Assembly (NCBI RefSeq): GCF_019733395.1
Contig: NZ_JAIHOO010000001.1
Coordinates: 2,303,001-2,367,000 of the forward strand
DNA from: Lysobacter sp. BMK333-48F3
Lineage (GTDB): Bacteria > Pseudomonadota > Gammaproteobacteria > Xanthomonadales > Xanthomonadaceae
DNA length: 64,000 nucleotides
Direction: 5' to 3'
Shown here one piece after another: positions 22,344 through 34,348 of the stretch (position 1 is the stretch's first letter; every line of letters begins with the position of its first letter). Below the pieces are notes generated by a model. It was not told the origin of the DNA. It saw only the letters and a program-made list of their open reading frames with translations, and did not search any database. The translations under genes and the position numbers were made by a program.

Positions 22344-23648
22344 TCAGTCCGGCAACACCATCGACACGCACAAGCCGCCGCCCTGGCGATTGAGCAGGGC
22401 GATGCGGCCGCCGTGGGCCTCGGCGATCTCGCGCGCCAGGGCCAGGCCCAGGCCGGTGCCGTTGCGTTTGGTCGAGTAGAACGGCAACAAGGCGTTGGCG
22501 AGCACGGCATCGTTCATGCCGCTGCCGCGGTCGAGGATGTCGATGCGCCAGGCGTCCTGCACCCGGCGCAGTTGCAGACGCACTTCTTCCGGGGCCGAGC
22601 CCGACTCGTGCGCGTTCTTGAGCAGGTTGATCAGGCTCTGTTCGAGCTGGGCCGCGTCGACCCGCGCCACCGCTTCGCCGGGCACGCCGTCGTAGGCGAA
22701 GGCGACCTGGCTGCGCAACTGTTCGATGAAGCGCGACCATTCGATCGGCTGCAGCCGCGGCGCCGGCAGCTTGGCGAAGCGGGCGTAGTCGCGGATGAAG
22801 CCTTCCAGGTGGCGGGCGCGTTCTTCGATGGTCTGCAGCGCGGTCGGCAGGCGCTCGTGCTGGCCGCGGCGCAGCAGCTCGGCGCCGGAGTGGGCCAGCG
22901 AGGCGATCGGCGCCAGCGAGTTGTTGAGCTCGTGGCTGATCACCCGGATCACCTTCTTCCAGGTCTGCACTTCCTGCCGGCGCAGCTCGGCGGTGAGCTG
23001 GCGCAGCAGCACCAGTTCGTGGGCGCGGCCGTTGAGCCGGAAGATCCGCCGCGACAGGTGGTAGATCTCTTCGTTCTCGATGTCGCCGACGCTGAACATG
23101 CCGTCGCCGCCGCGCTCGAAGGCCTCCTGCATCGGCCACGGCGCGCGCGCCAGCAACTCGGCGAAGTCCTGGCCTTCCAGGCGCCGGCCGTCGCCGAGCA
23201 TCTTGCGCGCGGCCAGGTTCCCGTGAACGATGCGCCGCGCCGGGTCGACCAGCAGCATCGCCACCGGCGTGTTCTGGACCATGGTGTCGAGCAGAAGTTC
23301 GCGCTGGACCAGGCTCAGGCGTTGCTCGCGCAACGCATCGCCGAGGCGGTTGTGGCTGGCGACCAGTTCGCCCAGGTCGCCGCCGCCGGTCCAGTGGAAG
23401 CTGATCGAGTAGTCGCCGTCGCGGTAGCTGGCGACCGAGCCGGCGAGGGCGCGGAACAACGAGTTCATCGGCGCGAACGCGCGCCGCACGTGGTAGATCA
23501 GCAGCGGCGCGAGCGCCGCAACGGCGATCGCCGGCGCCAGCCAGCGCTCGGACAGGTAGGCCGACAGCCACAGGGTCAGGGCCGTGCCGACGGCGAGATA
23601 GGCCAGCGCGATCGCGGCGAAGACCAGGCTCAGGGACGGGCGGCGCAT
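22344..23648 (-). CDS. Sensor histidine kinase of the exporter-linked two-component system
   Basis: A 434-residue NtrY-like kinase: two membrane helices (about 8-30 and 36-53), a HAMP-like segment, a PAS region (about 118-215), the H box with phospho-acceptor His239 in VISHELNNSLAPI, then N, G1 (DRGSGMN) and G2 (GTGLGLALA) boxes of the HATPase domain. There is almost no periplasmic loop, so it probably senses something in or near the membrane. It follows the sigma-54 regulator gene by 10 bp, with GAGG 8 bases before its ATG, and is the last gene of the locus. Confidence 0.92.
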   Translation of the reverse strand: MRRPSLSLVFAAIALAYLAVGTALTLWLSAYLSERWLAPAIAVAALAPLLIYHVRRAFAPMNSLFRALAGSVASYRDGDYSISFHWTGGGDLGELVASHNRLGDALREQRLSLVQRELLLDTMVQNTPVAMLLVDPARRIVHGNLAARKMLGDGRRLEGQDFAELLARAPWPMQEAFERGGDGMFSVGDIENEEIYHLSRRIFRLNGRAHELVLLRQLTAELRRQEVQTWKKVIRVISHELNNSLAPIASLAHSGAELLRRGQHERLPTALQTIEERARHLEGFIRDYARFAKLPAPRLQPIEWSRFIEQLRSQVAFAYDGVPGEAVARVDAAQLEQSLINLLKNAHESGSAPEEVRLQLRRVQDAWRIDILDRGSGMNDAVLANALLPFYSTKRNGTGLGLALAREIAEAHGGRIALLNRQGGGLCVSMVLPD

Positions 23649-23658
23649 GCGGGCGGCC

Positions 23659-25017
<1,359 letters not shown>

Positions 25018-25141
25018 CGTGCATCCAGTGAGCGTGCGGCGGCGCGACGCCGCGCCGCCGTAGTGCGGTGAGTATGCCAGCGCCGCCCGGCGCGGGCGAA
25101 CGCGGCGTCCGCGCCGGCGTCGTCCGGCCGTTGCTCGGCCG

Positions 25142-27016
25142 TTATCTGGCCGCATCCTGCGCGTTGCCGGCGGGCCGGGTCGCGGCGATCCAGCGCCCGA
25201 TCCGCGCTTCCAGTTCGTCCAGCGGCAGCGCGCCGCCGCCGAGCACCTGGTCGTGGAAGGCGCGGATGTCGAAGCGCTCGCCGAGTTCGCGCTCCGAAAG
25301 CGCACGCAGCTCGCGGATCTTCAGCTGGCCCATCTTGTAGGCCAGGGCCTGGCCCGGCCAGGCGATGTAACGGTCGGTCTCGGCCTGGATGTTCGGCTCC
25401 TCCATGTCGGAGTGATCGCGCATCCACTGCACCACCTGGTCGCGGTTCCAGCGCTTGTGGTGGATGCCGGTGTCGAGCACCAGCCGGTTGGCGCGCACCA
25501 GTTCCTGCGAGAGCCGGCCGAAATCGCTGTACGGGTCCTGATAGAAGCCGATCTCCTTGCCCAGGTCTTCCGAGTACAGGCCCCAGCCTTCGATGTAGGC
25601 CAACTGCCCGGTCAGGGTGCGGAACTTCGGCAGCGCCGGCAGCGCGCGGGTGATCGAGGACTGCAGGTGATGGCCGGGCACGCCCTCGTGATAGGCGATC
25701 GCCTCGATGGTGCCGAGCAGGCGCTTGTCCGGCTCGCCGGTGTTGACCGTGATCAGGCCCGGGCGCGCGCCGTCGGGCGTGCCGGGCATGTACTGCGCGG
25801 CCGAGGCCTCTTTCTCGCGCCAGGCTTCCACCGCCTGCACCTGCACCCGGGTCTGCGGCAGGGTGCCGAACAGCTCCGGCAGGCGCTGTTCCATCTTGGC
25901 CAGGTAACCGCGGTACAGCTCGAGGATCTGCTCGCGCGACTGCGCATGCCGGGCCGGGTCGGCGGCCATCTTGGTGCGCGCGGTCTTGAGGTCGGCATAG
26001 CCCAGCCGTTTGGCGATCCGGGTCTGTTCGCGCTCGATCCGCTCGACTTCGCTCAGGCCCAGGGCGTGGATCGCCTCGGCGCCCAGCGAGGAGCCGGTGA
26101 ACTGGTCGATCTGGTAGCGGTAGTAGGCCTCGCCGTTGGGCAGCGACCACACGCCGTATTCGCTGCGGCCCTGCGGCGCGTACTCCTTGGCGACGAATTC
26201 GGCCAGGCGGCGATAGGCCGGGCGCACTTCGCCGTCGACGGCCTCGAGGATCTGCTTGCGCAGGCGTTCGCGTTCGGCTGCCGGCACGCTGTCGGGGAAC
26301 TTCTTCAGCGAGGCGGCGAACACGCTGTCCTCGCCGGCGGCGTCGGCGATGCCGTTGCACTGGCCGACGATCTTCTCCAGCAGGTAGCGCGGCGGCATCA
26401 GGCCTTCGCGCGCGCCCTGGCGCGCGACTTCGGTGACCTGGTCGAGAATGCGCGGGATCGCGCGCAGCCGGACCAGGTAGTCGTCGTACTGGCGGGTATC
26501 GTTGAACGGAAACGCCTTGACGATGATGGTCAGGAACAGATGGCTGCCGTTGAACTGGTCCAGCGGCATCAGATGGCTCTTGATCGCGTAGGACTGCAGG
26601 TCGTTCTCGATCCAGCGCAGCAGCAGGCGGTGGTTGAGCAGGTCGGCCTCGGCGAAGCCGCGGGTGTCGACCGCGCGAACCTTGCCCAGCATCTCGCGGC
26701 CGAAGGCCTGGCGGCGCTCGGCGCCGGCCAGGGAGAAGTCGCTCCACTGGGTGTTGTAGCGGTAGTCGCCGAAGAAGCTGGCCTGTTCCGGCAGCAGCCG
26801 CAGCATGCCCTGCCAGTGTTCGTCGATCAGGGCGTTGAAGGCGCGGGTGCGGACGGCGACGTCGTCGGCCGCGTCGGCGCGCGGCGCGGCGGCCGGGGCG
26901 GTGGCTGCGGCTTGAACCGCGCCGCCGGCGAGCAAGGCCAGCATGGCGAAGGCGAGCGCGCTGCGGCGCAGGCGGGCACTGGGACGGGAATGCGGACGCG
27001 GGGCGGTGGGGCTCAT
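25142..27016 (-). CDS. DUF885 family secreted metallopeptidase-like protein
   Basis: A 624-residue protein with a signal peptide (SALAFAMLALLAGGAVQAAA). It is a member of the DUF885 family, which is related to zinc carboxypeptidases. The HEGVPGHH motif near residue 442 carries the metal-binding His and catalytic Glu, and a GWGLYSEDLG segment follows. The substrate is unknown. The gene sits between the second FtsX permease and the response regulator, on the same strand, with a repeat just upstream, so it may be an insertion into an ancestral exporter-regulator operon. GGAG lies 6 bases before the ATG. Confidence 0.88.
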   Translation of the reverse strand: MSPTAPRPHSRPSARLRRSALAFAMLALLAGGAVQAAATAPAAAPRADAADDVAVRTRAFNALIDEHWQGMLRLLPEQASFFGDYRYNTQWSDFSLAGAERRQAFGREMLGKVRAVDTRGFAEADLLNHRLLLRWIENDLQSYAIKSHLMPLDQFNGSHLFLTIIVKAFPFNDTRQYDDYLVRLRAIPRILDQVTEVARQGAREGLMPPRYLLEKIVGQCNGIADAAGEDSVFAASLKKFPDSVPAAERERLRKQILEAVDGEVRPAYRRLAEFVAKEYAPQGRSEYGVWSLPNGEAYYRYQIDQFTGSSLGAEAIHALGLSEVERIEREQTRIAKRLGYADLKTARTKMAADPARHAQSREQILELYRGYLAKMEQRLPELFGTLPQTRVQVQAVEAWREKEASAAQYMPGTPDGARPGLITVNTGEPDKRLLGTIEAIAYHEGVPGHHLQSSITRALPALPKFRTLTGQLAYIEGWGLYSEDLGKEIGFYQDPYSDFGRLSQELVRANRLVLDTGIHHKRWNRDQVVQWMRDHSDMEEPNIQAETDRYIAWPGQALAYKMGQLKIRELRALSERELGERFDIRAFHDQVLGGGALPLDELEARIGRWIAATRPAGNAQDAAR

Positions 27017-27119
27017 GGCGGGCTCCGTGGCGAGAGGGCGGGATCGCGCGCGGACGCGCCGTCCCGAGCGCCCGGCGCGAGACCGGGCGAACGAAGGAAT
27101 AGTGTGAAGCAGTGTGAAA

Positions 27120-27158
27120 GGGACGCAGGGGGTTAAGCGCGCTTGACCCCTGCGTCCC
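27120..27158. repeat. Dispersed inverted repeat, copy 2
   Basis: GGGACGCAGGGGGTTAAGC (27120-27138) faces a complementary arm at 27141-27158, with one bulged base and one T-G pair. It is the same family as 20797-20840 (shared GGGACG-x-AGGGGGTTAAGC). It lies just beyond the stop of the FtsX gene and before DUF885, so on the minus strand it could end the exporter transcript. A short direct repeat AGTGTGAA (x2) stands beside it. Confidence 0.8.
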
Positions 27159-27163
27159 CGGTC

Positions 27164-28387
27164 TCAGGCCGAGCGCGTCGCCAGCGCCGGCGGCACCATC
27201 GCCGCGCGCCGCGCCGGTCCGTACACCGCGAGCTGGCCGAGCAGCCACAGGCACAAGGCCCCGACCGGCAGATACCAGGCCGGCAGGCGCGGCAGTTCGT
27301 ACAGCTTCATCAGGCCCAGATTGATCGCGAACGCCAGGGCCATGCCCAGGGCGATGCCGATCGTGGTCAGCAGGAAGTTCTCGGTCTGGAAATAGCGCAG
27401 GATCTGGCCGCGGGTGGCGCCGAGCGCGCGCCGCACCCCGATCTGCTTGGTGCGCTGCTGGACCCAGAAGCTGGCCAGGCCGACGATGCCGAGCGCGGTG
27501 ACGATCAGCAGGGCCAGGATCACTCCCGACAGCAGCCAGGCCATGGCCCGGTCCTGGCGGTAGTACTCCTCGCGGACCTCGGCGAAGGTGTTCTCCTTCA
27601 GCACCACCCGGCCCGGACGGGTGCGCTGCAGTTCGGCGACCGCGGCCTTGAGCACTTCCGCGCGCCGGCCCGGCTCGGTGGCGATCAGATAGTTCGACCA
27701 GCTCCAGTGCGGGCGGACCGGAAAGATCATCGAGTACTGGCCGTTGCCGTAGTCGTTGGGCCGCAGCAGTTCCTCGACCACGCCGATCACGGTGATCGGA
27801 TTGTTGCCCCAGCTGTAGAACTGCTTGCCGAGCGCCGTCGCCGGCGTGGCGCCCGGGAACAGGCGCTCGGCGAAGCGGCGGTTGACCACCGCCACCGGAA
27901 TGCGCCCCTCGTCGAAGGACACCTCGATCGCTTCCATGTTCTGGTATTCGCTGGGCAGGAAATCGCGCCCGGCGATCAGGCGCAGGCCCATGGTCTCGAT
28001 CAGATCCTCGCTGCCCAGGTAGACCGAGGCGTTGAAGCTGTTGTCCTTCTGGTCGGCGCTCATGCGCACGCCGCTGTTGGAGCTGGAGCCGCCGAGCGGA
28101 ATCTGCGAGGCCGACGCGACGGAGATCACGCCGGGCACGCCGCGCAGGGACTGCACGTCCTCCTGCACCCGCGCCGAATCGTTGCGGTTCTTGCCGGGAC
28201 TGACCGTCTGGATGCGCAGCAGGCGTTCCTCGGCGACCCCGGTGGGGCGGTCCATGCGCTCCAGGCGCTGCGAAATCAGGTACACCGCGTTGCAGACGAT
28301 GGCGCAGGCCAGGGCGATCTCCAGCACGATCAGCGCGGCGGCGGTCTTGTGCCGGCGTAGGGTGGAAAGAATGGGGCGGATGTCCAT
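27164..28387 (-). CDS. MacB/FtsX-type ABC transporter permease (second)
   Basis: A 407-residue permease: one N-terminal membrane helix (LIVLEIALACAIVCNAVYLI), a large periplasmic MacB-like domain (about 45-275), and three C-terminal helices of the FtsX fold, including TKQIGVRRALGATRGQILRYF at the coupling helix. It dimerises with the neighbouring permease in a MacB-like mechanotransmission exporter that does not carry substrate through the membrane itself. The start at 28387 has GGAG 5 bases upstream. A repeat (27120-27158) follows the stop. Confidence 0.9.
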   Translation of the reverse strand: MDIRPILSTLRRHKTAAALIVLEIALACAIVCNAVYLISQRLERMDRPTGVAEERLLRIQTVSPGKNRNDSARVQEDVQSLRGVPGVISVASASQIPLGGSSSNSGVRMSADQKDNSFNASVYLGSEDLIETMGLRLIAGRDFLPSEYQNMEAIEVSFDEGRIPVAVVNRRFAERLFPGATPATALGKQFYSWGNNPITVIGVVEELLRPNDYGNGQYSMIFPVRPHWSWSNYLIATEPGRRAEVLKAAVAELQRTRPGRVVLKENTFAEVREEYYRQDRAMAWLLSGVILALLIVTALGIVGLASFWVQQRTKQIGVRRALGATRGQILRYFQTENFLLTTIGIALGMALAFAINLGLMKLYELPRLPAWYLPVGALCLWLLGQLAVYGPARRAAMVPPALATRSA

Positions 28388-28452
28388 GGATGCTCCGTCG
28401 AGGCCGCCGGACATCGCCGGCGGCGGGTCGTTTCTGGTTCGCGGCGTGCGCG

Positions 28453-29763
28453 TTACTGGGATTTGAGCTGGATCGCCGGAGTCACCTGGCAGGCGCGCCA
28501 GGCCGGCAACAGCCCGGCCAGCACGCTGGCGCCGATCGACAGGGCGAAGGTGGTCAGCAGCATGGTTCCGTCCAGTTGCGCCAACTGCGCGTACTGGGCC
28601 GGGTTCTGCCGCACCGCCCACAGCCCGAGCAGGGCCAGGCCCAGGCCGAGCACCGCGCCGGCCACGCCGAGCGTGCCGGCCTCGACCAGGAACTGCAGGA
28701 AGATGTCGCGGCGCGACGCGCCCAGGGCGCGGCGCACGCCGATCTCCGCCGAGCGCCGCAGGCACTTGGCCAGCAGCAGGCCGACGGTGTTGATCAGGCA
28801 CACCAGCAGGAAGCCGAACGCCAGCCAGACCTGCAGGCGCACGTCGTTGGGCACCACCTTGTTGTGTTCCAGGTGCTGCATGACGTCGCGCAGGCGCGGA
28901 TTGGGCGGGCGCTGGAAGCGGCCGGCCTTGCGTTGTTGTTCGGAATAGGCGCCCAGGTAGTCGCGGTAGGCGCCGGCCTGGGCCGGGTCCATCTGCGCCC
29001 AGTACTGCACCCAGGCGCAGGGCGCGGTGGAAGACAGCTGGTCGCCGCCGGAATCGGCCCAGCAGTTGCGGTTGCCGCTGTGCTCCAGGCCGATGTCGCG
29101 TGCGGTCCAGAACGGCACGAACAGTTCCTCCGGCTCGCCGTAGCGCGACAGGTTGAGGTCGTAGAAGCGCGGCACCGGGCGCCAATCGCCGAGCACGCCG
29201 ACGATGCGCAGGTCGACGTTCTCCACCCGCACCGTGCGGCCGACGCTGTCGGCGCCGCCGAACAGGGTCTGATTGAGTTCGCGCGAAATCACCGCGACGC
29301 GGGCGTGACCCTCGTCTTCGGCGCGGGTCCAGCCGCGGCCGTACTGGAACGGCGTATCGAACAGATCGAAGAAGCCTTCGCTGGTGTAGCGCGCCTCGCT
29401 GATCTTCGACGACTGGCCGTCGGACGGAGTGACCACGACGTTGCCGCCGGACATCAGCGCCTGGCGCTCGGCGCGGCCTTCGCGCAGCAGGGCTTCGGCG
29501 TCGAAGCGGGTCAGCTGGTCTTCGGGCTCCTCGCCGGGCTTGAAGCCGTGCAGGTCGGCGGCATCGAGCTGGACGTAGAACAGGCGCTCGCTCTTGTTCG
29601 GTATCGGATCGCCGGACAGCACGTGGAACACGGTCAGGGTGGTCATCGACGCGCCGATGCCGAGCGCGATCGCCAGCACCATCAGCGCGGTCAGCACCCG
29701 GTTGCGCTTGAAGCTGCGCAGGGCGAGGTGGAGGTAGTAGGCGAATTGGCTGTTGCCGGACAT
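28453..29763 (-). CDS. MacB/FtsX-type ABC transporter permease (first)
   Basis: A 436-residue permease with the same plan as its neighbour: helix 1 (LTALMVLAIALGIGASMTTLTVF), a periplasmic MacB_PCD-like domain with two Cys in the loop (NRNCWADSGGDQ, STAPCAWV), and three C-terminal helices with RSAEIGVRRALGASRRDIF. GAGG lies 8 bases before the ATG and the gap to the ATPase gene is 10 bp, so the operon is tight. The two permeases are diverged paralogues. Confidence 0.92.
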   Translation of the reverse strand: MSGNSQFAYYLHLALRSFKRNRVLTALMVLAIALGIGASMTTLTVFHVLSGDPIPNKSERLFYVQLDAADLHGFKPGEEPEDQLTRFDAEALLREGRAERQALMSGGNVVVTPSDGQSSKISEARYTSEGFFDLFDTPFQYGRGWTRAEDEGHARVAVISRELNQTLFGGADSVGRTVRVENVDLRIVGVLGDWRPVPRFYDLNLSRYGEPEELFVPFWTARDIGLEHSGNRNCWADSGGDQLSSTAPCAWVQYWAQMDPAQAGAYRDYLGAYSEQQRKAGRFQRPPNPRLRDVMQHLEHNKVVPNDVRLQVWLAFGFLLVCLINTVGLLLAKCLRRSAEIGVRRALGASRRDIFLQFLVEAGTLGVAGAVLGLGLALLGLWAVRQNPAQYAQLAQLDGTMLLTTFALSIGASVLAGLLPAWRACQVTPAIQLKSQ

Positions 29764-29773
29764 GGCGGCGGCC

Positions 29774-30502
29774 TCAGGCGGACAGGGCGTCGGCGATTTC
29801 GGCCGGAGCCGGGGTGCGGATCAGGCTGGGCTCGGCCTTCAGGTCGGTGGCCATGCCGTCGACGATGTGCACGTTGCGCTGCGCGCGCGCGGCCAGCTCC
29901 GGGTCGTGGGTGACCATGACTATCGTGGTGCCGGCGGCGTTGATCTCCTCCAGCAATTCCATCACCCCGCGCGCCATTTGCGAGTCCAGGTTGCCGGTGG
30001 GTTCGTCGGCGAGCAGCAGGCGCGGCGTGCCGGCCAGGGCGCGGGCGATCGCGGCGCGCTGTTGCTGGCCGCCGGACAGCTCGGCCGGGTAGTGCTTCAT
30101 GCGCGAGCCCAGGCCGACCTGGGCCAGCGCCTGCTCGATGCGCTGCTTGCGCTCGGCCGCGGGCATGCGCCGGTAGCGCAACGGCACGTCGCAGTTGTCG
30201 AACAGGTTGAGGTCGGGGATCAGGTTGAAGCTTTGGAAGATGAAGCCGATCTTCTGGTTGCGCAGCCGCGAGCGGGCGTCGTCGGACAGGCCGCGCACGT
30301 CTTCGCCGTCGAGCCGGTATTCGCCGCCGGTGAAGGTCTCCAGCAGGCCGGCGATGTTGAGGAAGGTGGTCTTGCCCGAGCCGGACGGCCCGGTCACCGC
30401 GACGAACTCGCCCTCGCCGACGTGCAGATCCAGCGAACGCAGCGCGTGCGTTTCCACGAGTTCGGTGCGGTAGACCTTGGTGACCTGGCGCATGTCGAGC
30501 AT
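29774..30502 (-). CDS. ABC transporter ATP-binding protein (MacB/LolD type)
   Basis: A 242-residue ATPase: Walker A GPSGSGKTT, Q-loop NQKIGFIFQSFNL, signature LSGGQQQRAAIARA, Walker B LLLADEPTGNLD and H-loop VTHD. It belongs to the MacB/LolD branch by sequence pattern. It pairs with the two FtsX permeases and the HlyD adaptor. GAGGA lies 9 bases before the ATG. Confidence 0.95.
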   Translation of the reverse strand: MLDMRQVTKVYRTELVETHALRSLDLHVGEGEFVAVTGPSGSGKTTFLNIAGLLETFTGGEYRLDGEDVRGLSDDARSRLRNQKIGFIFQSFNLIPDLNLFDNCDVPLRYRRMPAAERKQRIEQALAQVGLGSRMKHYPAELSGGQQQRAAIARALAGTPRLLLADEPTGNLDSQMARGVMELLEEINAAGTTIVMVTHDPELAARAQRNVHIVDGMATDLKAEPSLIRTPAPAEIADALSA

Positions 30503-30545
30503 GAAGGCTATTCCTCGAAGAGATGTCTGAAACGAAAGGCGATGC

Positions 30546-30752
30546 TCAGCGCACCGCGAACATCGGCAGCGCCGCGGCGGCCGCGTAGTGCGCGCCGCGC
30601 AGCGGCCGGCGCGGCTCGGCGTTGGCGCTGCGCGCCGCGGCGGCGTCGCGGGCCAGGTCGAAATCGACCAGCTGATGCAGGCGCAGCGGCACCGCGTCGG
30701 CCAGCTGTTGCGGGTTCCACGCCGGGGCGGCGGGCTTGTGCATGGCGTACAT
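30546..30752 (-). CDS. Small 68-residue protein embedded in the exporter operon
   Basis: Not recognised. The sequence is rich in Ala, Arg and Pro, has no signal peptide, and contains an N-terminal Pro-rich piece (HKPAAPAWNPQQL), a helical middle and a hydrophobic end (YAAAAALPMFAVR). The stop of the HlyD gene is only 2 bp upstream. GGAG stands 7 bases before the ATG at 30752; another ATG at 30758 overlaps the HlyD stop but is 1 base from the GGAG. The perfect coupling suggests it is really translated. It may be an accessory subunit, or a peptide substrate or leader for the exporter; this is inference. Confidence 0.65.
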   Translation of the reverse strand: MYAMHKPAAPAWNPQQLADAVPLRLHQLVDFDLARDAAAARSANAEPRRPLRGAHYAAAAALPMFAVR

Positions 30753-30754
30753 GA

Positions 30755-32032
30755 TCATTCTCCACTGATGCGGACCGCGTCCGCGTTGTCGAATTGGTCG
30801 CTGCCGGAGACCACGATGCGCTGGCCCGGCTGCAGGCCGTCGAGGATTTCCACCTGGCTCAGGCTGCTGGCGCCGGTGCGGATCGGCCGGCGCGCGGCCA
30901 GGCCGTCGTCGACCACATAGGCGTAACGGCCGCCGGACTGCTCCAGGAACGGGCCGCGCTCGACCATCAGCACGTTGCGGCGCGTGTCCAGGACGATGCG
31001 CGCGCTCATGCGCTGGTTCTGGCGCAGGCCCGAGGGTTGACGGTCGATGAAGCGCAGGCGGCTGACCACTTCGCCGCCGACCACTTCCGGCGACACCGCC
31101 GAGATCCGCGCCGGGAAGTTGTCGCCGCTGCCGCCGCCGATCTGCGCCGGCATGCCGATCGCCAACTCGCGGGCGAAGCTTTCCGGCACCTTGATCTCGA
31201 CCTCGAACACGCCCAGGTCGACCACGCTGAGCACCGGCGCGTTGGCGGCGACGTTGGCGCGCTGGGCGACTTGGATCTGACCGACCTGGCCGTCGAACGG
31301 CGCGCGCAGGGTCAGCGCGTCGACCTGGCGCTGCGCCTCGGCGACGATCGCGCGCTGGCGATCGGCCAACAGGCGCTTGTTGCGTGCGTCCAGGCCGGCG
31401 CTGCGGCCCTGGCGGTCGAGATCGCCGCGTGCGTGGTCGAGGCCGATGTCGGCTTTCTTCAATTCGTCCTGGGCCTTGGCGACGTCGACCTTGGCCACCG
31501 CGCCGCCGTCGAAGGCGCGCTGGTAGCGCTCCAGGTCGCGCACCGCGGCGACGCGGTCGACCTGGGCCTGGTCGAGTTCCTTGCGTGCGGTCGAGCGGGC
31601 CAGTTCGGCGGCCAGGTCGGCGCGGCTGGCTTCGGCCTCCAGGCCGGCCAGGGTGGCCTGTTCCTGGGCCAGCTTGCTGCGCAGTTCGGGGCTGTCGATC
31701 TCGGCCAGGACCTGGCCGCGGCGGACCACGTCGCCGGCGACCACCTTGAGCTCGACCGAGCCGCCGGCGATCGCGTACAGGATCGGGCTGTTGGCGGCGA
31801 TGACCCGGCCGTCGGCGGCGATGTCGCGGACCAGGTCGCCGCGCTTCACTTCGGCGAAACGCAGCCGCTCGGCCGCGATCGAACGCCCGCCCGCGCTCCA
31901 GCCCGACAGCAGCCAGGCGCCGGCGGCCAACGCCAGCACGCCGGCGCCGGCACCGAACAGCCACGGCCGGCGCCGCGCGGCGGCGGACGGGGCGACCCGG
32001 TGGTCCTGCGCAGAAGTGTCGCGGATACTCAT
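30755..32032 (-). CDS. HlyD/MacA-type periplasmic adaptor subunit
   Basis: A 425-residue membrane fusion protein: N-terminal anchor helix (PWLFGAGAGVLALAAGAWLLSG), the first half of a lipoyl-like domain (GRVIAANSPILYAIAGGSVE), a long alpha-helical hairpin (about 118-215), the second lipoyl half (LRAPFDGQVGQIQV), then a beta-barrel and a membrane-proximal domain. It links the ABC exporter to an outer-membrane TolC-type channel, which is not encoded here. It is the first gene of the exporter operon, read from the -24/-12 promoter upstream. Confidence 0.92.
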   Translation of the reverse strand: MSIRDTSAQDHRVAPSAAARRRPWLFGAGAGVLALAAGAWLLSGWSAGGRSIAAERLRFAEVKRGDLVRDIAADGRVIAANSPILYAIAGGSVELKVVAGDVVRRGQVLAEIDSPELRSKLAQEQATLAGLEAEASRADLAAELARSTARKELDQAQVDRVAAVRDLERYQRAFDGGAVAKVDVAKAQDELKKADIGLDHARGDLDRQGRSAGLDARNKRLLADRQRAIVAEAQRQVDALTLRAPFDGQVGQIQVAQRANVAANAPVLSVVDLGVFEVEIKVPESFARELAIGMPAQIGGGSGDNFPARISAVSPEVVGGEVVSRLRFIDRQPSGLRQNQRMSARIVLDTRRNVLMVERGPFLEQSGGRYAYVVDDGLAARRPIRTGASSLSQVEILDGLQPGQRIVVSGSDQFDNADAVRISGE

Positions 32033-32069
32033 TTCGATGCGGCTCGCGGCGGGTGTCTGGGCTTAACCC

Positions 32070-32087
32070 AAGCACAACCCGTGCCAA
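32070..32087 (-). promoter_or_regulatory. Sigma-54 (-24/-12) promoter of the exporter operon
   Basis: On the minus strand TTGGCAC-GGGTT-GTGCT matches the sigma-54 consensus TGGCAC-N5-TTGC(A/T) with one mismatch, and the GG and GC doublets are separated by exactly 10 bp. It lies about 40 bp before the HlyD start and belongs to a locus that encodes its own sigma-54 activator, so autogenous control of the exporter is very likely. Confidence 0.8.
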
Positions 32088-32133
32088 CCGCAAGTCGTTG
32101 ATTTGAAATGACCTGCGAGCCTGTCCGCGCGTC

Positions 32134-32162
32134 CGTCCGGACGCTCGCGCCGTCCGCCGGAC
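32134..32162. promoter_or_regulatory. Candidate upstream activator sites for the sigma-54 regulator
   Basis: Two palindromes with GTCCG half-sites, CGTCCGGACG (32134-32143) and GTCCG-C-CGGAC (32152-32162), with more GTCCG half-sites around 32123-32135. They lie 45-80 bp upstream of the -24 element, a normal place for an NtrC-type activator to bind. They could also belong to glmS, which diverges at 32220. Confidence 0.4.
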
Positions 32163-32219
32163 ATGTCGCAAAGCGCACTGGCTAGAATCGGCGGATCCCC
32201 CGAAGGAGTTGCCCCCAGC

Positions 32220-34052
<1,833 letters not shown>

Positions 34053-34348
34053 GCCGCCGCTGTTTCGCCGCCGCGCCCGCCGCGCGGCGGCGACAGCTGC
34101 GACAGTGGCCGGCGGCGCGACCGCCGCCGGTCCGGCGCGTTGGATCCGCGCGTGCGGTTTGGCGAGTAGGGTTTCGCGAGTACGGTTCCGATCGATAACC
34201 TGATCTGCGCGCTCGGCGCTCCGCCGACGCGGACCTCCCGTCCGGCCCGCAAGCCGGAGCAACAAGGCGGCGCGCAACGCCGCCGTTCGGCCCAGCCCCA
34301 CGGCGCACCGGCCGTCGCCCAGCGCCCTCATCCGAGTCCCGCGCTGCC

